64,000 nt of DNA from Siphonodentalium dalli (Eukaryota; Mollusca; Scaphopoda; Gadilida; Siphonodentaliidae), in NCBI GenBank assembly GCA_032622095.1, contig CP136064.1, forward strand, positions 183,316,209 to 183,380,208, given 5' to 3'. Below the pieces are notes generated by a model. That model saw nothing but the letters and a program-made list of their open reading frames with translations. It was not told the origin of the DNA and ran no database searches. Below are positions 33,512 to 45,655 of the stretch, one piece after another. Within the stretch, counting starts at the first letter, position 1; each line of letters begins with the position of its first letter. Made by a program: the position numbers and the translations under genes.

Positions 33512-33523
33512 CGATGCTAATAA

Positions 33524-33865
33524 AGATACATACTCCGAATTAACGCTTCTAAATTACTATTCCTTCGGCTGCGGGGGTAAACAATAGTTTCGAGTCGAGG
33601 AACCAAAGCTCAGAGTTATCAGTTATCGATATTTTTTAATCTGTTATTTTTCACTACCTGGAATATTTGGAGGCCTGTCAAATATTCGACGAGCCAAATT
33701 GTGTTGAACAAAATGTCGATATATAACACGTTTTTGGAAAATATTATATCAGAGTTAACAGCCGGTAGCATTATTTTTTTTTGTAACTAATCAATTCTGA
33801 TAACTAAAGCGTTGTTGGAATCTGATGATATACGGGGGGGGGGCATCGAATGGGATTGTGTACCT
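33524..33865. mobile_element. Family A MITE, degenerate copy
   Basis: The left end is diverged (AGATACATACTCCGAATTAA). The right end, TTGTGTACCT followed by TTAA, is intact. The internal GTTTCGAGTCGAGGAACC block is conserved. Confidence 0.65.
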
Positions 33866-33869
33866 TTAA

Positions 33870-35823
33870 GAAAATATGGAAAACTTTTATGAAGCCATTT
33901 TATGTAATCAGAACAAAGTGGACTTATCGCAACGAAATCCATCATCAGTGGTCAAGCCGACCTGCAAAACTTTTGATGAAGTGTCAAATGTGTTACCTTG
34001 CAGACAGTGGGTATCTGACAGAATTATAAAAGTGGGCGACATTTGAACATGGTTTGATCAACGTTCGCAATTACGGTATGAATGACAAGGTCAAGATTTA
34101 ATGTTAATTGCAGCACGGCGGCTTGTTTGATTTTCCAGGTTGTAGCATGGCTACAAAATGTGTACGAATCTTATGCAACTTTGCGACTCCGTCTATCTTG
34201 GCTTGCGAGACACGTGCCCATGCAGCGCTTTTTTATGTGGGATGAAAGGCCGTGCAGAAAAGTCAGGACAATCGTATCGAGATATCGCTCGTGTATTTAT
34301 CAACTATTTTGAGAAAAAGAAACGAGATATATTACCAATTTTAAGGCATGAAGATTGTGTGCCGAAAAACACCAATTTGACACTTAGTATATATAGGCAC
34401 ACAACTACCTGCTCAAAGTAATATTTAGAATTATTTCAAACTAGCTGAAACAGGCTCCTTTCTTAGCCCTTTATTCAGCGTCGGATGGGAGCATAGTGAG
34501 CTTATTTAAATGTGTGTCTGTTTTTTTTATTTAATTAATTAAAAACAAGTAATAATTTTGTTTTTTTAAACTAACGCGGTTATAACCTTCGCCAAAGTAC
34601 CACGAGACACCACACCAAATGGACAGACAGACAAATCCTACTCTGACGGCGGAAGCGTTACGTCGTGGAGTTGGACGGAACAGTGAGCGGAATGTCTGAG
34701 CCAGGTACGAGACTAGAGGATATGTTGATTTAGATCCAGCGAATGTGACACAGACGAACAGTTACGCAGGTTGTTGAGTTGGGAAAAAATGCTATTTTTT
34801 TGTTATTTAATGACAACCGTTTGAAACAACTATACAGGACTAAATCAGCAAGTCCATCTGAGGGCCAGGTGACCAGACTTATAATTTATGAAGATAAACG
34901 TTTCATTTTCACTCCAGCTTATAACATTTGGCAAAAATCTCTCGGAATTAAGTTCAAAAGGCGGAGTGGATTTGGATTTACGATGGCCTGTGATGCACCA
35001 ATGGTCGAAAAACATATTATGACATACAAATTATCTTCACCACTCCTGGCCCTAGCTAATTATAACGCATGATAGTACTGGTTTTATTTTTATGGAGACA
35101 GATGTTATAGCCAGCCACCCGCATACTACTTGCGTGTCCAATTATGCTCGTGCATGCTACAATGAAAGACCCCATGCAGTCCGCACGATCTTAGTGCCCA
35201 AGCGACAACTGACGAATGTTTCTTGTATACACTTTCATGGTGAGAACAGCGCTAGTGCAGCATTAAATATCCCATAGGGAGCCTCGCATATATAAGAGAA
35301 TGCATGACTTAAAATTAAGGTCAAGGTAACTATTGTTAGGCCACTGTGTTCTCTAAAAGGTGATGCTCCCTATACATGAGAGACTCGCATAAATATATAT
35401 TATAGGATAATGCATTTGGCACAGGGTTGTCGCAAAATTTCAGGAAGCTCCATTCGTGGAAGGGTTTGAACAGCGTTTCCTGAAGATCGAAACAACCAAC
35501 TCAAATTGGATATTGAAAACACCAGATATCAAACGAAAATTATTTTAAGGAGTTGATAAACAGGGCCCCAGCAATGTTCACGTTTCCACTGTTTTTGCAT
35601 GACCTGAGTGATGGCTCCAACAATTTTAATATAGCCTATATATATAACCAGCATGACTATCTCAAATTTCCAATAAATATACGGACCCAAATAAGCACCA
35701 TATACACAGGGCGACTGAATTTTTTTTTTAAATAGTCAGCATCGCGGGTATATATTTGGACCCCATGCAAGAGTGTGGGTGCTTTCAGCTCTCGTGAAGT
35801 TCCGAACGGGATATGCAATTTCA
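33870..35823. other. Intergenic, no gene recognised
   Basis: Short open frames (34158-34421, 34779-35072) show no domain. A decayed relative of the GCATATATAAGAGAATGCAT palindrome lies at about 35280-35420. Confidence 0.5.
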
Positions 35824-35930
35824 ATCACATGTCCCCAGAACAAAAATTTACCCCATCCCCAATAGTACTTAATTTTATAGGATTAAGTACTATTGGGGTG
35901 GGGTAAATTTTTGTTCTGGGGACATGTGAT
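35824..35930. repeat. Near-perfect palindrome, 49-nt arms
   Basis: ATCACATGTCCCCAGAACAA pairs with TTGTTCTGGGGACATGTGAT, continuing through TTACCCCATCCCCAATAGTA and its complement, with a spacer of about 8 bases. It would form a very stable cruciform and has no coding potential. Confidence 0.85.
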
Positions 35931-36317
35931 TTCAAAGCGATTCATGACCTTCAAGCCTCGATAAACACAACTAGCTTTTGCCATGATCTTAGAATGAGAA
36001 TATATGAATATACGAAATACGTATATGCGTTACAAGGCTGAACAATATACTTATCTATAAGTGATAGAAATCACACCAGCAAGCATGCAACAATAAAGAG
36101 CGTTCTCTTGTAGATTATTTCATATATGGTAAAAGTAAATTATTTCTGGTACATGTATGGTAAAAGTAGATTACCATGTAGGTAACATAACGCGCGTTTG
36201 TCTTATCTCAATTTCAAAGCAAACTTCAACAAATCAATTTTCATGGGCATATACATATTGCATGTATTTATCGGTCTATATTGTGATCCCCCGACCGTGA
36301 CAAACGCAAGATGTTAA

Positions 36318-36550
36318 AGATACTCAACCCGATCAGACGGTCCCCATACCATCAAGTTACAACAACAACAACATTTCTTCAAAATACGCTTTAGTTATCA
36401 GAATCGATTTATTGCAACAAAAAATGCTAACCACTGTCAACTATGGTATCAAATTTCCCAAAACTTGTTATTTATCAACATTTTGTTCAACAAAATATGG
36501 CTGTATTATTACAATAAAAGACAACGGGACAACAAATGTTAACATTTTAG
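36318..36550. mobile_element. Family A MITE, left half only
   Basis: AGATACTCAACCCGATCAGA after TTAA (36314-36317), followed by the CCAACAACAACAAC-like block shared with the next copy. The right end is lost. Confidence 0.6.
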
Positions 36551-36683
36551 AACATCTCGCTGATCGAACGTGATCGGCGTGTGTTTTATTTATTCCGAAG
36601 GTCTCGATTTATCAATTTCAATTCAAATACCGGTACTTATTTTAGAAGCAACATGTTTCATGTGTATTATCGTCGACCGTTAA

Positions 36684-37102
36684 AGGTACTCAATCCGATT
36701 CGATTGTCCCCATGTCATCAGATTCCAACAACAACAACATGTTTTGAAATGCCGCTTCAGTTAATATCAGAATCGATTAATTGCCCAAATATAATGCTAA
36801 CCACAGTCAACTGTTGTATACAACTGACCCATGCAAAACGTGTTATTTGTCAACATTTTGTCAACGAATAATATCTAACAGCCCAAGCCACTTGATTTTA
36901 TTGTTATTCATCTTCATCCGCAATTTGAGAATATTTGCCAGGCCGCCAAAAATTACATATCTCGGGAAATAACAAATTTCAAAAATTTATATGATCACTC
37001 TGAGCTATATGATGGATGGGTTCCTTGACTCGAATCAAATATGTTTTACCCCCGAAGCCAAAGAAATAGTAATTTGATAGAGTTAATTCGGATTATGCAT
37101 CT
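36684..37102. mobile_element. Family A MITE
   Basis: Starts AGGTACTCAATCCGATTCGA and is flanked by TTAA (36680-36683 and 37103-37106). The right end ATTCGGATTATGCATCT is diverged. Confidence 0.75.
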
Positions 37103-37109
37103 TTAATCA

Positions 37110-38040
37110 AATGCGTGTTTCAATTCTTGATCACAGAAAGAAGCAGCGATAAGCATAAACTAAAATTTTCCTTTTTGGTAAACAAAAGAAAAATACATCA
37201 TCATCTTAAGAAACTGTGTCACCATGTCAGTGTCCAGCGGAGCGATCTTGATAAATTACCTAACACTTTCCACAATGACCCAGTGTGACATATAGTATAT
37301 ATATAGACGTTAACATGACAAAATTCCAACCTGGTTTACGACCGCTCATTACCGTATCTATAAAGATACACCGTTATGGTCCATATTAGGTATAGTTGTG
37401 CGCCAACCGATAATTGCTGCACATGTTTGCTCAATCTTGCAGTTAGCTACGAAACCATGGGTCATAGGAATTTCCACTGTAATAAACTTACACAATTATG
37501 GGTCACAAATGCATTCCAACGTCCTAATCCTACACAACCTCATTGTCGGTGCTGGGAATATTGCAAATCGAACCGATATTATCGCACTATTATATTTACA
37601 TTGTTGAATAACAACTCAGAAATCCCCGTTCAAAGAAAAAAAAGAACAAAACGTCATTAATACATACTTTCTTTTGGTTAATTTGGCCTGTTAAAGATGT
37701 CCTATTCGATTTGACAGCATAAAACCACCATCTGTCTGTTTGCTATACCTGAAAACAAATGCGCTCGATCATATGAGCGAATTAATATGAAGTTTTGGTG
37801 GCCAGAATGATGTCTACTTTTCAATGAGGAATCTATAACACGTTTTGAATTTGTGTCAGCCTATCAATAATACAATGATCGCCTCCTATAAATATACTTC
37901 AGTCGCGAAAAAAAAAAAAAGGTAGACGAACGTATTTTCTATTTTATACCACGATCGCCTATCTTACTATATAAATAAAGCCATCTGTTTAAATTTTACA
38001 TTTAATCAACACCTGTTGATTAAACGTGCCTACTGTTGAT
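37110..38040. other. Upstream of FMO locus; relic of exon-1a leader
   Basis: 37122-37168 closely matches the 5' leader of FMO exon 1a (39043-39086): TCTTGATCACAGA, then AGCGATAAGCATAAACTAAA. No FAD-binding exon follows it. The rest shows no supported gene. Confidence 0.55.
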
Positions 38041-38206
38041 TAAACTTCGCAGAGTGGATTAAACTTTCTCCATACAATTTGAACGGAAAAGTGTTTATCC
38101 ATCGCATTGTAAAGATCGTGGCATAAACTTCGCAGAGTGGATTAAACTTTCTCCATACAATTTGAACGGAAAAGTGTTTATCCATCGCATTGTAAAGATT
38201 GTGGCA
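38041..38206. repeat. 83-bp tandem duplication
   Basis: Two near-identical units beginning TAAACTTCGCAGAGTGGATT (38041 and 38124). They abut the palindrome that follows and are probably part of the same element. Confidence 0.85.
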
Positions 38207-38212
38207 TAAACA

Positions 38213-38358
38213 AAATATACGCATAGTGTTTCTGAATAACAAATTTAATCCACTCGTGGGATTGGCGATTTACACCACTCGCTGAAGCTCGTGGTGTAAA
38301 TCGCCAATCCAACTCGTGGATTAAATTTGTTATTCAGAAACACTATATGCGTATATTC
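38213..38358. repeat. Long palindrome, about 65-nt arms
   Basis: ATAGTGTTTCTGAATAACAA pairs with TTGTTATTCAGAAACACTAT, and GGATTGGCGATTTACACCAC pairs with its complement around the turn CTCGCTGAAGCTCG. A near-perfect hairpin. Confidence 0.85.
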
Positions 38359-39092
38359 TACATATAATCATGCTATATGACCATTGTATATAACTCTCTG
38401 CTTAACAATATCCGTTACATGTAATTATCATGTGTTTATTTGGATGAGAGAATAAAGCATACTATTACCCTCATATTCGTATTACTTTCAGATCATACAC
38501 GTAATTATTTTTTGCAGACGCTATATATGGCTATTTCGCGACAAAACATTCGTTATGAACATAAGAACCGGAACACTGATATGTATCATTTCATGATGTA
38601 TAGTAGGTTCGTTCTGACTTGCCAAATTTCTTTAACTGCTGTACTAAACCTGAGGATCGTTCGCGGTGGAAGATATATAACATAGACTGCACTCACACAC
38701 TGGTAAAATTACAGGCAATTCGCACTATAGAAAGGCTATTTATTGTCCATCTTAGTGATAAACGACGGAATTACGAAGTGCATGGTTGTCTTTAACTTTT
38801 GGATATGATATTATGGATTAGATGTGCCAACAGTGATCACACGTTTAATCGGTGCGATATATTATAATACTGACATTGGGGGAAAATGTCAATGAACAAT
38901 CACCGGTGGAATTATAAATATATATCGCTAAGTTATAAGGCGGTGGTGCACATGCTATCAGTCCACATACATTTGCGAAGAATTTCCTGGAAATTTGTCA
39001 GGTGCATGAACAGATCCGTTAGCCAGACTGCAATAAGATCTTGTTCTTGATCACAGACAGAATCAGCGATAAGCATAAACTAAATTTAAGTA
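38359..39092. promoter_or_regulatory. Candidate promoter and leader of FMO exon 1a
   Basis: TATAAATA at 38913-38920 and TATAAGG at about 38933 lie 160-180 bp upstream of the exon 1a ATG. The rest is AT-rich with no other gene. The assignment is by position only. Confidence 0.3.
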
Positions 39093-39657
39093 ATGCGAGT
39101 AGCCATTGTGGGTGCAGGTATCAGTGGTCTTGTTGCCATGAAGGAATGTCTAGAGCAAAACATCACACCGGTTTGCTTCGAGCAGAACCATGCACTTGGG
39201 GGACTGTGGAACTATTCGCCTGGACCAGACCCCGACAGTGGTATAATTTATAAATCCTTAACGATGAACTCAAGCAAGGAAATGTCTGCTTACAGTGACT
39301 TCCCTCCGCCAAACAAATACCCTCTGTTCTTACACAATTCAATTGTCCTGGAATACTTAGAGACTTATGCGAAGAAATTCGATTTAATAATGAACATCAG
39401 ATTCGATACGAAAGTTTGTCAAGTAAAACCGACTGTTGACTATGATACCACAGGCCGATGGACGATTTGTTACAGACATTCAAAAGGAAAGAATGATTTG
39501 ACCGAGGAATTTGATGGTGTTCTTGTTTGCTCGGGCCACCATAACACTCCCAGAGTTCCGAAATTCAGAGGTCTTGATGTATTTCGTGGAAGAGTTATTC
39601 ACTCGATGCACTACAAGTGCCCGACAGCATACGAAAATAAGAGGGTTTTGGTTTTAG
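39093..39657 (+). CDS. FMO alternative or orphan first exon (1a), FAD-binding domain
   Basis: 565 nt encoding 188 residues from ATG at 39093 to a donor TTTTAG|GTGAGT, ending in phase 1 like exon 1b. It has the FAD-binding GxGxxG (VAIVGAGISGL, residues 3-13), FEQNHALGGLWNYS, the SDFPPP block and the FMO signature FRGRVIHSMHY. There are no stops or frameshifts. It is about half identical to exon 1b. No NADPH-domain exon lies between it and exon 1b, so it either splices to the shared exon 2 at 49758 (giving 534 residues) or is the stranded start of a second gene. Intactness after long divergence favours use. Confidence 0.85.
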
Positions 39658-41074
39658 GTGAGTAATCCATATTAGACAATTACGTCAAACGGACACGGAT
39701 TCTTTCAACCTTTAAAAAACTGTGAAAGAAATTTGGAAGAAGGGAAAGACAAAACACGAAATACCGACACAGAGACTCTATATTATCTGAAAAACTCAAA
39801 GATGTCATATACAATAATTATAAGCTGTTTTAAATTTTCCACGCCAAAAACGAGACAACGCTATTTATGTCTACCATATCAGGAACTTAATAACAATGAT
39901 CGCTCTTTATTATTCACATCTGAAGGAAATGTGGGTCCCTTTTCCTTTCCTTGTGAGAAAGATTATATGACTTGGACAAGCCTTGATATGTATTTTCAAC
40001 CAATTTTTATCACAGGAACCGGCAGGAATTTAGTACAATCGGGGATTGCTTAGTATATAAGTTGTTGTTCCAAACCAGCAGTGTATTTACAAAAATCATC
40101 AGGGAGTTGATTCGAGTGCTCATCTAAAATAGGCCACCAATCGTCCGAAATACAAGAAAACCATCTGATATTAGCGTCGATGTTACCTTTGCTATCAGGT
40201 TTGAAACTATGACGTGCCTCACAGAGATTCTATATCCCGTTGACGCACATTCTCGTGTCAATTTTCTAAGCTTCAGTGTGTCAGGGTGCCATAAAATGTC
40301 CCTGACGTAAACAGGACTAGCCACACACAAAATTCAGAGAATGCCTTCGTTTCGATTCCGACCTTGTGTTGAAACATGAAACTCACTTGTATACCAGATC
40401 TAACCTTTGATACAACTGATGATATGAGCCCACATATCCGACACGTTCTTATGACGTAAGTCGCACGGACAATGAAGGAAAAACTACAAAAGAATTGAGA
40501 TAAGTACTGCAGTAAATTCCCTAAAAGACGTTTTAAAAATCAACAACTATCATTGTCCTTCAAAAATCACAATCGCTCAGAAAAATTCAATAGGTCGACA
40601 GATTAAAACTATCAACTCATATTTCAATAAGCGAGCGTCATCAGTGCACGGTCAGCCAAGCATGTGACCGTCGCCGGTTGGGTATAAATGACAGCGCCGG
40701 ACCAGACTCTTAATTAATGTGTCTGTCGGACAACTGGACAGTGTGTTGTCTAGGAGAAATTGCAGGTTTTGAACAAAAACACAAATTCGACAGCAGCTGG
40801 GCTCTCCAACGGTAACGGATCACAATACAGACTCGCTACCAGTTCACATTAGAAGATACTAAAAGAACGTTCATATTCTAAAATCGGCTGTAACCTCTCA
40901 AAAGACTTGACTATATATTTTCCTTGGAATTTTTTTACTTATACGTTAGAACAAGAGAACTGATTTCACCATGTTTATTAATTCAAAGAAAATGTTGCCA
41001 CAGAGGGAGTAGATTTGTTATTAATTTTAATAAAACCACGAACAAATTAAAGAATTGTGTCGTCTTTGAAGTCG
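39658..41074. promoter_or_regulatory. Intron / promoter region of exon 1b
   Basis: TATAAA at 40683-40688 (GGTATAAATGACAGCGCC) could drive a transcript starting near 40713 with a leader of about 360 nt before the ATG at 41075. No FMO exon 2-like sequence occurs here. One motif CGCTCTTTATTATT is at 39901. Confidence 0.4.
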
Positions 41075-41648
41075 ATGCATCAAAAAAGAGTTGCCATTAT
41101 CGGAGCTGGTTGCAGCGGATTAGCGGCGATAAAAGCATGTTTGGATGTGGATTTTATTCCAGTGTGCTTCGAGAGGGAAGACTCAATAGGGGGACTATGG
41201 AACTATTCTGCCACTTCAAAGGTTGGCCGAGGGAGCGTCTACAAATCTTGCGTTATAAACACAAGCAAAGAAATGACAGCCTATAGTGACTTTCCGCCTC
41301 CAAAGGAATATCCAATATTTATGCCACATAATAAAGTGCTAGAATATTTCAAACTTTACTGTGATAATTTTGATTTAAAACAATACATAAAATTAGAAAC
41401 TTCGGTGAAAACCCTGCAGCCGGCAGAAGACTATGATGATTCGGGTCGCTGGTCTTTGACTTACTGTTCAAACTCTGGGACAGAACTTGTAACCGAAGAG
41501 TACGATGCTGTGTTGATGTGCACGGGACACCACGCGCACCCGAAGGTTCCCAGCTTCGATGGCCTCGATATGTTCAAAGGATCCACGATACATTCTCATT
41601 CGTACAAGACGCCGAAGGAATATGAAGATAAAAAAGTGCTAGTCATAG
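41075..41648 (+). CDS. FMO exon 1b, FAD-binding domain (start of complete gene)
   Basis: First coding exon of a complete six-exon flavin-containing monooxygenase. These ER enzymes use NADPH, O2 and FAD to oxygenate nucleophilic N and S atoms of amines, thiols and xenobiotics. The ATG at 41075 is chosen because it sits just before RVAIIGAGCSGL (GxGxxG) and matches the start of exon 1a; frame upstream of it uses GTG. Further motifs are CFEREDSIGGLWNYS, SDFPPP and the FMO signature FKGSTIHSHSY. It ends VLVIG with donor ATAG|GTGAGA in phase 1. Summed over exons the protein is 537 residues, within the usual 530-560. Confidence 0.92.
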
Positions 41649-41689
41649 GTGAGAAAATATATTTATAACATTTTAAGGGACACAATGCA

Positions 41690-42180
41690 CTCAAGGTGGG
41701 TAAAAATTAGCAAAATTATAACAGTCTGTAAAAACATCACCACTAAAAAGAACATGAGGAAAACTATATAAACTTTTATTCATTATTGATAGTTCTCCAA
41801 TAATGATATTTCGCGTGTTGAAACAATTGCTGTGTAAATATCAATGTCCAACAACCATCGATGACCGTGCAGTATAAGTTCAAATAATTTATTCTGAATA
41901 TGATTTTCATAATTTTGCTCAATAATTTGACATTTTTACATGTTTGTCGTAAAGTTATTGTTAATCTTTGTATGTTATTGGACTAATTGGACTTTATCGA
42001 TAATTTCACTGTGACATTACTGTTCGCATTCAGGTATAACAATGGTTTTGACATGCGACCTCTCATTATTTGAGATTTGTTAATAATGAAAATAAGAACA
42101 AAGTCTATCTATTTGTTCATGTACTTGTTGATGATAGTTGTTTTACAGACTTAAACCCACCTCGAAGACCTTTTACCTCG
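41690..42180 (+). repeat. Repeat shared with the FMO 3' flank, copy 1
   Basis: Alignable with 62545-63035 in the same orientation (AGTTCTCCAATAAyGAwATT, TTTCGCGTGTTGAAA, ATTTGACATTTT, GATGAyAGTT..TTTACAGACT). It is noncoding. The two copies bracket exons 2-6. Confidence 0.7.
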
Positions 42181-42324
42181 TTAACCCTTTCTATACTAAA
42201 TGGATTCTCCCAGTTAGTTAGTTAGTTAAAACATGTACATCGGAATGGTCTATTGTTAATTTGCATGGATGTACAGGTAATATACGCAGACGACAGATTC
42301 ATTTGAGGGAAATGCCGTTTATTG

Positions 42325-42800
42325 AACTTATTATCTGAAAAATTCCTTTGGTATAACTACTCTTCAATGATGCTTTAGTATAGAACGGGTTAAACTTATT
42401 ATCTGAATATTTCCTATGGTATAAATACTCACCAATGATGCTTTAGTATAGACAGGGTTAAACTTATTATCTGAATATTTCCTATGGTATAACTACTCAT
42501 CGTTGATGCTTCAGTATAGAAAGGGTTAAACTTATATCTGAATATTTCCTATTGTATAACTACTCACCATTGATGCTTTAGTGTAGAAATGGTTAAACAT
42601 ATTATCTGAATATTTCCTATGGTATGACCACTCATCGATGGTGCTTTGGTAGGCCTATAGAAAGGGTTAAACTTGTCTGAATATTTCCTATGGTATACCT
42701 ACTCATCAATGGTGCTTTAGTATAGAAAGGGTTAAACATATTATCTGAACATTTTCTATGGTATAACCACTCACCAATGATGCTTTAGTACAGAAAGGGT
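42325..42800 (+). repeat. Minisatellite, about 66-bp unit, 7-8 copies
   Basis: Units share TTATCTGAATATTTCCTATG, GTATAACTACTCA, ATGATGCTTTAGTATAGAAA and GGGTTAAAC. Diverged inverted units occur at about 46180-46260, 46500-46570 and 53825-53900. Confidence 0.85.
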
Positions 42801-42917
42801 CGAAAGAACAGGCCCAGTATATTTTGTATATTGTATATCAATCGGAATGAAACTGAATGAAACTCTCTTCAGAAGCAATTGTAAATTGGTCTTTGGACAT
42901 AAAGTAAACAATGTTAA

Positions 42918-43439
42918 AGGCACGGGCGGCGTTCGTTGCAGAAATATTCATATTTGTTCAAATCGCCATCAACAGAAGGAATTTAAAAAAATATATATAG
43001 TTTTGTTCATATGCCAAACATAATCAGCGCGTAAATATAATATTGTCGCCAATATGTACGATGGTGTACGTAAACAAGAGCCTGCTCGTGTTACAGAAGT
43101 TTTGCTTCTGTTTACATAACACAGCGCAATTATATTGGTTAATCACACAAAAATGACATAAACGCTCTTTATTATTTCCATATCAGGAAAACAGTAACAA
43201 ATAACGCTCTTTATGTTTACCATATCCGGATCTAAACAAAAGCCAGGTTCTGTAACGTTTTTTGCTTTTGTTTACATAACAAAGGAAAAACATGTGACAA
43301 GAACATACTGTTTATGCCATATTTCTTATTGGTATAAGAACAATGTATGTCTATATTTTACTATTATTTCTGTTTACGGCGGTTTTTGACGGAGGTGAAT
43401 ATTTTAACAGCATACCCACCGCCAACGCCGCCCGTATCT
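42918..43439. mobile_element. TTAA-target MITE, family B (AGGCACGGGCGGCG ends), copy 1
   Basis: 522 bp with ends AGGCACGGGCGGCGTT and AACGCCGCCCGTATCT, flanked by TTAA (42914-42917 and 43440-43443). It includes a hairpin TACAGAAGTTTTGCTTCTGT. The second copy is at 47012-47531. Confidence 0.9.
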
Positions 43440-44029
43440 TTAACCATTCTATAATCTATATATTTAGCAATTATATATAAATCAACAGTGACAGTCCCCT
43501 ATGCACCCACACCATTATGCAACAACACATTTACTCTGTTATGTAAAATTACTTTGCATGTGAGCCACAATTAATATATTAATCAGTGACAGCTGCCAAA
43601 ATATATCTTGCTCTGTAATTTGCTTTCCTCTTGTATATTCTTTTGCTTGTAAAATAAGACATCGCCATTTTAAACAAGTCAAGTATTGTTGCGTGTTCAA
43701 CATATTCTCGTGCAAATAGGTTCATATTGGACCTAAATATCCACATAGGTTCATATTGGACTGATTCCATTTGAACATATGCCCATAGTGAGATTTTCCG
43801 GTTATTCCGTGAATGGCGCGGGTCGCAGTGAAAACACATTATAAAGAGCATAAATCTGGTACGTCGTATCGATGAAATAAGGCAGATTAAATAACGTCAA
43901 TATGGACTTATTTCGTATGTAAATAGTCCCATATTATGTCCATATAGAGCTTATATTGAGGTTAAATAATGCCAATATGAGCTAATTTCCAGGTGGGACT
44001 AAGGTATATCCCGGTTATTGAAAATTTTC

Positions 44030-44310
44030 GAAGTCGAAATAAGGGGGTAACTCCACAAAAAAGTCGGACAGACCTCATAAGCACAGGTGCACAGATTCCC
44101 ATGGTACTAAATATATGTGCCAAGTTTTAAAAAAATTGTCCAAAAAGTGTAGGAATAAAAGCTCGGACAAATGTATACCCCTGTATTGAACATTTTCTAA
44201 GTCAAAAAAATGTAAGAATAAAAGCTCGGACAAAATTTTGCCACAGACAGACGGACGGACGGAGGGGCGCACGGACAAGCTGATTCAAGTATACCCCCCC
44301 CCCCCAGGAC
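44030..44310 (+). repeat. Possible non-LTR 3' tail with (GGAC)n
   Basis: A noncoding block ending in ACAGACAGACGGACGGACGG and a poly-C run. Short GGAC repeats after an AATAAA-poor tail are common at the ends of RTE-type elements in marine invertebrates. No RT is present. Confidence 0.4.
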
Positions 44311-44394
44311 TGCCTACTTCTAAAAACAACATTTCACCACTTTCCTCTGATGACGTTCTATCTCATTGTTGTCTGGTACATATATAACGCACAG

Positions 44395-45655
44395 GCCCAT
44401 GGGGAGGAAATAGCAGATATACCAATATAATTTTATATCAAGTCCGATTTTGGGAAAAACACACCATCTATCATATTGCTCATAGATTCTCAATATCGTT
44501 CAAATGAGTCCCAATATATTTCAGTGTATCTTATTGGCCATGTAATTTTCTTTCTTTTGATGTATAATTCCATAATATTAAACGAAGAGAAGTCGAGACA
44601 TCGTACCGAATACTTACAACATCTACTGGAAATTTGGGAGTAAACGGGTCGCCATTCTCACTGTCCGCCTATTATATTCAATAATTCTAAAACAAATTGT
44701 CAACTCAGCCAATATATGTCCCAGTGTTTGTTATAGGGCATAAAATTTTCTTTCGTTTGATATATAACTTGACGGAGTCTATTTAAGTGAAGTCGACATA
44801 TCGCACGGGGAATTCGCAAGTTGGCAATTGTGAACGTAATAAAAGGTCAGCTGACCACAGTGTCCCCCGAAAACGTGGCAAGTCGATGCCGCTTTGTTAA
44901 AGAAATTTGTAAAATGTTGATATTTTCTAAGTTGAAAAGGGTTAATAACTCCGTAAAAAAAAAATTCAAATTTTTTTTTCCGTCGTCTATATACATGTTG
45001 CACATCTCCAATATGTGGGTAACAATACTCTGAAGTTTCAAATATCTACGATCAAAACTGTAGAAGGAGTTGATTACACCATCATACAGAAAATTATAAA
45101 AATAAGGCGAAAAGGGTTAATAATTGTTCCGTCATCTATATACATGTTGCACATCTTCAATATATGGGCAATAATATTCTGAAGTTTCAAATCTCTAGGA
45201 TGAAAACTGTGGGAGGAGTTGATTACACCATGAAGGTACCCTCATACTGAAAATTAGGAGATGATTACATCATGACGATACTCAAAAGTGTGACGGACGG
45301 ACGGACGGACGGACGGATCCCGTTTCTATAGTCCCCCGAAAATAAATTTGTCGGGGAACAATAATTGAATTTGTATCCGTGTATAATCACTACTTACCAG
45401 ACAGGGAAACTGACGACCGCTTTTTGTCGGTATGTTTTGCTAGTTCCCGAGACGACATCTCGAGTTCCCTTCGTTTGATACTATCGAATTATACACCAAG
45501 AGAAAGGAAATTCCATGGCCAATAATACACAATGAAATATGTTGTGACTGAGAAGAAAGATATTGAGAATCTATGAGGAATATTATAGATGGTGTGTTTT
45601 TCCCAAAATCGGACTTGAGAACCTTGTCACTGTTATAGTATATATTGGTATATCC
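44395..45655. mobile_element. Foldback element with arms of about 200 bp
   Basis: The left arm (about 44395-44610) pairs with the right arm (about 45440-45655): AAGTCCGATTTTGGGAAAAA and CACACCATCTAT against TTTTTCCCAAAATCGGACTT, and TAGATTCTCAATAT against ATATTGAGAATCTA. The left arm is partly duplicated at 44690-44800. The interior has two copies, about 150 bp apart, of CTATATACATGTTGCACATC (44987 and 45135) and a (GGAC)n run at 45294-45317. Confidence 0.7.

Noticed and set aside
34230-34310. SYRDIARVF-like stretch resembling a Tc1 transposase helix-turn-helix
   Set aside because: Only about ten residues fit, with no continuing transposase domain and no TIRs around it.
37376-37660. 94-codon ORF upstream of the FMO locus
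   Set aside because: No recognisable domain or splice context, and the overlapping frame of similar length argues for chance.
39733-40053. 106-codon ORF between exons 1a and 1b as a possible FMO exon 2
   Set aside because: No GxGxS loop or other FMO block, and no acceptor in the right phase.
41057-41074. Upstream GTG start for FMO exon 1b adding six residues
   Set aside because: Animal genes start at ATG almost exclusively. The ATG at 41075 aligns with exon 1a and the family N-terminus.
42325-42800. Possible CRISPR array
   Set aside because: The units are directly adjacent without unique spacers, the DNA is eukaryotic and no cas genes are present. It is a minisatellite.
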